Of a stretch of DNA of 20,189 nt, positions 18,750 through 20,189 are shown piece after piece. How positions within the stretch are numbered: position 1 is the stretch's first letter; every line of letters begins with the position of its first letter. The DNA comes from Agrocybe praecox (lineage: Eukaryota; Basidiomycota; Agaricomycetes; Agaricales; Agrocybaceae): positions 1 to 20,189 of the forward strand of contig CAXHKQ010000339.1 of NCBI GenBank assembly GCA_964017145.1, written 5' to 3'. A program made the translations under genes and the position numbers. The notes under the pieces are model-generated. The model had not been told where the DNA came from. It saw only the letters and a program-made list of their open reading frames with translations, and did not search any database.

Positions 18750-18893
18750 TTGGCTTATGAATTGTGGTCTTATTTGAGGTTTTATTCGTATTCGGCACTA
18801 AGTGACTATTATGAATTTCCAAATTCAAAATGGTGTCTCCAGGGAAAGAATGAGACAGTATAAATCGCGAAAAATGGGGATTTTGCAAGGGTT
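18750..18893 (+). repeat. Dispersed repeat A, copy 2
   Basis: Aligns with 5727-5860 in the same orientation, with substitutions and a 10-15 base gap near its end. It lies immediately after the mariner N-terminal relic, so it may be the 3' non-coding part of an internally deleted mariner copy. Confidence 0.8.
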
Positions 18894-18899
18894 TGTGCC

Positions 18900-20189
18900 A
18901 AAGTAAATAACTGCAGTAGCAGCTCCTTCCGCTTACTTTGCAAACATTAACCCGCCGTACTCAACCAATTGACTATGTGTATATTTTATTTTGTATGTGT
19001 GTGTGTATTCAAGATGTATGTGTCATGTGTGGGCGTAAGTATGTCGTCTCGCGAGCGTCAACCAAACCACATCATCACACCATTTCGCCTAGCATAACGA
19101 TCGACAACTTGCTGCTGGTGCTGCTGCTGGTGTCGAGCTGGCCTTCTTAGATGCGGTCAGTTTGCGCAGCCGCAAAGCCAACACACAAACACACACAATT
19201 CAGTTCAGTGCACCTTCGTGCGCAGCGCGGTTTGCCCAACACACTTCGTCAAAATCATACAGCGTCAAATTGTTGTTTTAGCGTTTTATTTCGCTGCACA
19301 CCACACACATACCTCGATATTACACGTGATTTCGTCAGGCGCATTTCCGCAAACACGATTAACAATGTGTGATAAACTGCACACGACTGCACCAATCGGT
19401 GGTCGGTCTTGCCCAATTCGCGCACACACACACCGGATTGCTCCACAGCTCCGCCAGCCGAAAGAACGACGGCGCAACTTCGGTCAGCATACGATTACTG
19501 CTGCGTAGACATTCGATATTGCAGACATCAAATTTGTCGGTGCGTGCACTTGCTGTGACCGCCACCACCGATCAGCCAACCGCCAAAATTGCGCCCAGTT
19601 TGGGCGCGGGTGTTGTAATTCTTTTTGCAGCCACTTGGTGCGCGGCAACGACGCGGACTTGCGTGCAATCATAAATTCAACAATTAAATAATAATCGCAA
19701 CGCAGCGAATTAGACCGTTAATAGTGGTAGCATGCTATACAGATATTTAAAAACCAACGAGCCAAGCCAAGTGCGCTGAAGACATAATATTGAAGTCCGA
19801 TGGCGTCGGACTGCGCAGCGTAGTTGGTTAATGCGTTTTGGCGTGTGTCTGAGTGTCTACGGGTGTGTGTGTATTTATTATAATCGTGTGCATAGTGCAT
19901 ACACCCAACACACAATATACACGTGTTTGCGTGGTACGTGCCAACCACAAGCGCAGTGTTTCTGTGAAAAACTCGCTCGCTTCTGACACTCTTCAACAAA
20001 ATCAACACACACAAACACATTGTTGCTTCGGCAATGTGCGCTGGGCGATGTGCATTCACCTCACACACACACATACACGTGTTATTATATCGTGTCTGTC
20101 TATCAGACACACACACACACTACACCTAGTACGTGAGCGGATTTGCCGCAATCGACACACACAACATAGAAAAAATGAGACCATGCGCT
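18900..20189. other. CA/GT-rich DNA; no gene seen
   Basis: Alternating CA/GT and CG content, with GT runs near 19001 and 19863 and CA runs near 20063 and 20107-20120. Short open frames have no domain content. No tRNA is formed by the A-box-like word at about 19816-19835, because no B box follows. Confidence 0.5.
20105..20121. repeat. (CA)n microsatellite
   Basis: A CA run within AGACACACACACACACTACACC. It is a simple repeat. Confidence 0.85.

Noticed and set aside
19802..19850. tRNA-like D-arm word (GCGTAGTTGGTTAATGCG)
   Set aside because: No B box or T arm follows and no acceptor stem closes, so it is not a tRNA gene.

Overview
The window looks like genomic DNA from an insect, most likely a dipteran and possibly a mosquito. 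The reasons are a long glutamine/histidine/asparagine-rich zinc finger gene with GC-rich third positions, long CA/GT and CG-alternating stretches, decayed Tc1/mariner transposases, a tRNA-derived SINE-like piece, foldback elements and a minisatellite array. There are no prokaryotic operons, no rRNA and no intact tRNA gene. The species cannot be fixed from sequence alone.

Layout. Positions 1-784 are 3' flank with a tiny TA-flanked MITE (500-586). Positions 785-3430 on the minus strand hold the only convincing protein-coding gene, a low-complexity protein of about 880 residues with two C2H2 zinc fingers near its C terminus, very probably a nuclear transcription factor. As written its reading frame breaks twice, near 3110 (one base short) and between 1047 and 1087 (one base long), so an N-terminal segment, a long central segment and an acidic C-terminal tail lie in different frames. 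A good 3' splice site at 3669 places the start of this exon at 3668. Upstream on the same strand are a candidate 5' exon end at 4437 (GTAAGT donor) and a well-spaced TATA + initiator at 8232/8200, followed by an ATG exon ending in a GTGAGT donor at 7933. I infer that much of 3.7-8.2 kb is 5' UTR/intron of the zinc finger gene, but neither upstream exon joins it in a frame that reads into the finger protein, so this remains a hypothesis.

The rest (8.2-20.2 kb) has no gene I can support. It alternates between CA/GT/CG-rich DNA (4.3-7.9, 8.7-9.1, 10-12.9, 14.5-15.6 and 18.9-20.2 kb) and AT-rich repeat-derived DNA. The AT-rich parts carry a foldback element with a tRNA-like insert (13.1-13.7 kb), a transposase C-terminal relic (14.05-14.3 kb), a minisatellite of about 100-bp units whose end resembles a Helitron 3' terminus (16.88-17.85 kb) flanked by direct repeats, and a mariner N-terminal relic (18.3-18.7 kb). 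A third transposase relic sits in the presumed 5' intron at 3.94-4.14 kb.

I found no clearly new multi-gene system. The items most worth checking are the two frame breaks of the zinc finger gene (especially the UGA-C junction before the acidic tail), the candidate minus-strand promoter at 8.2 kb, and the Helitron-like minisatellite.
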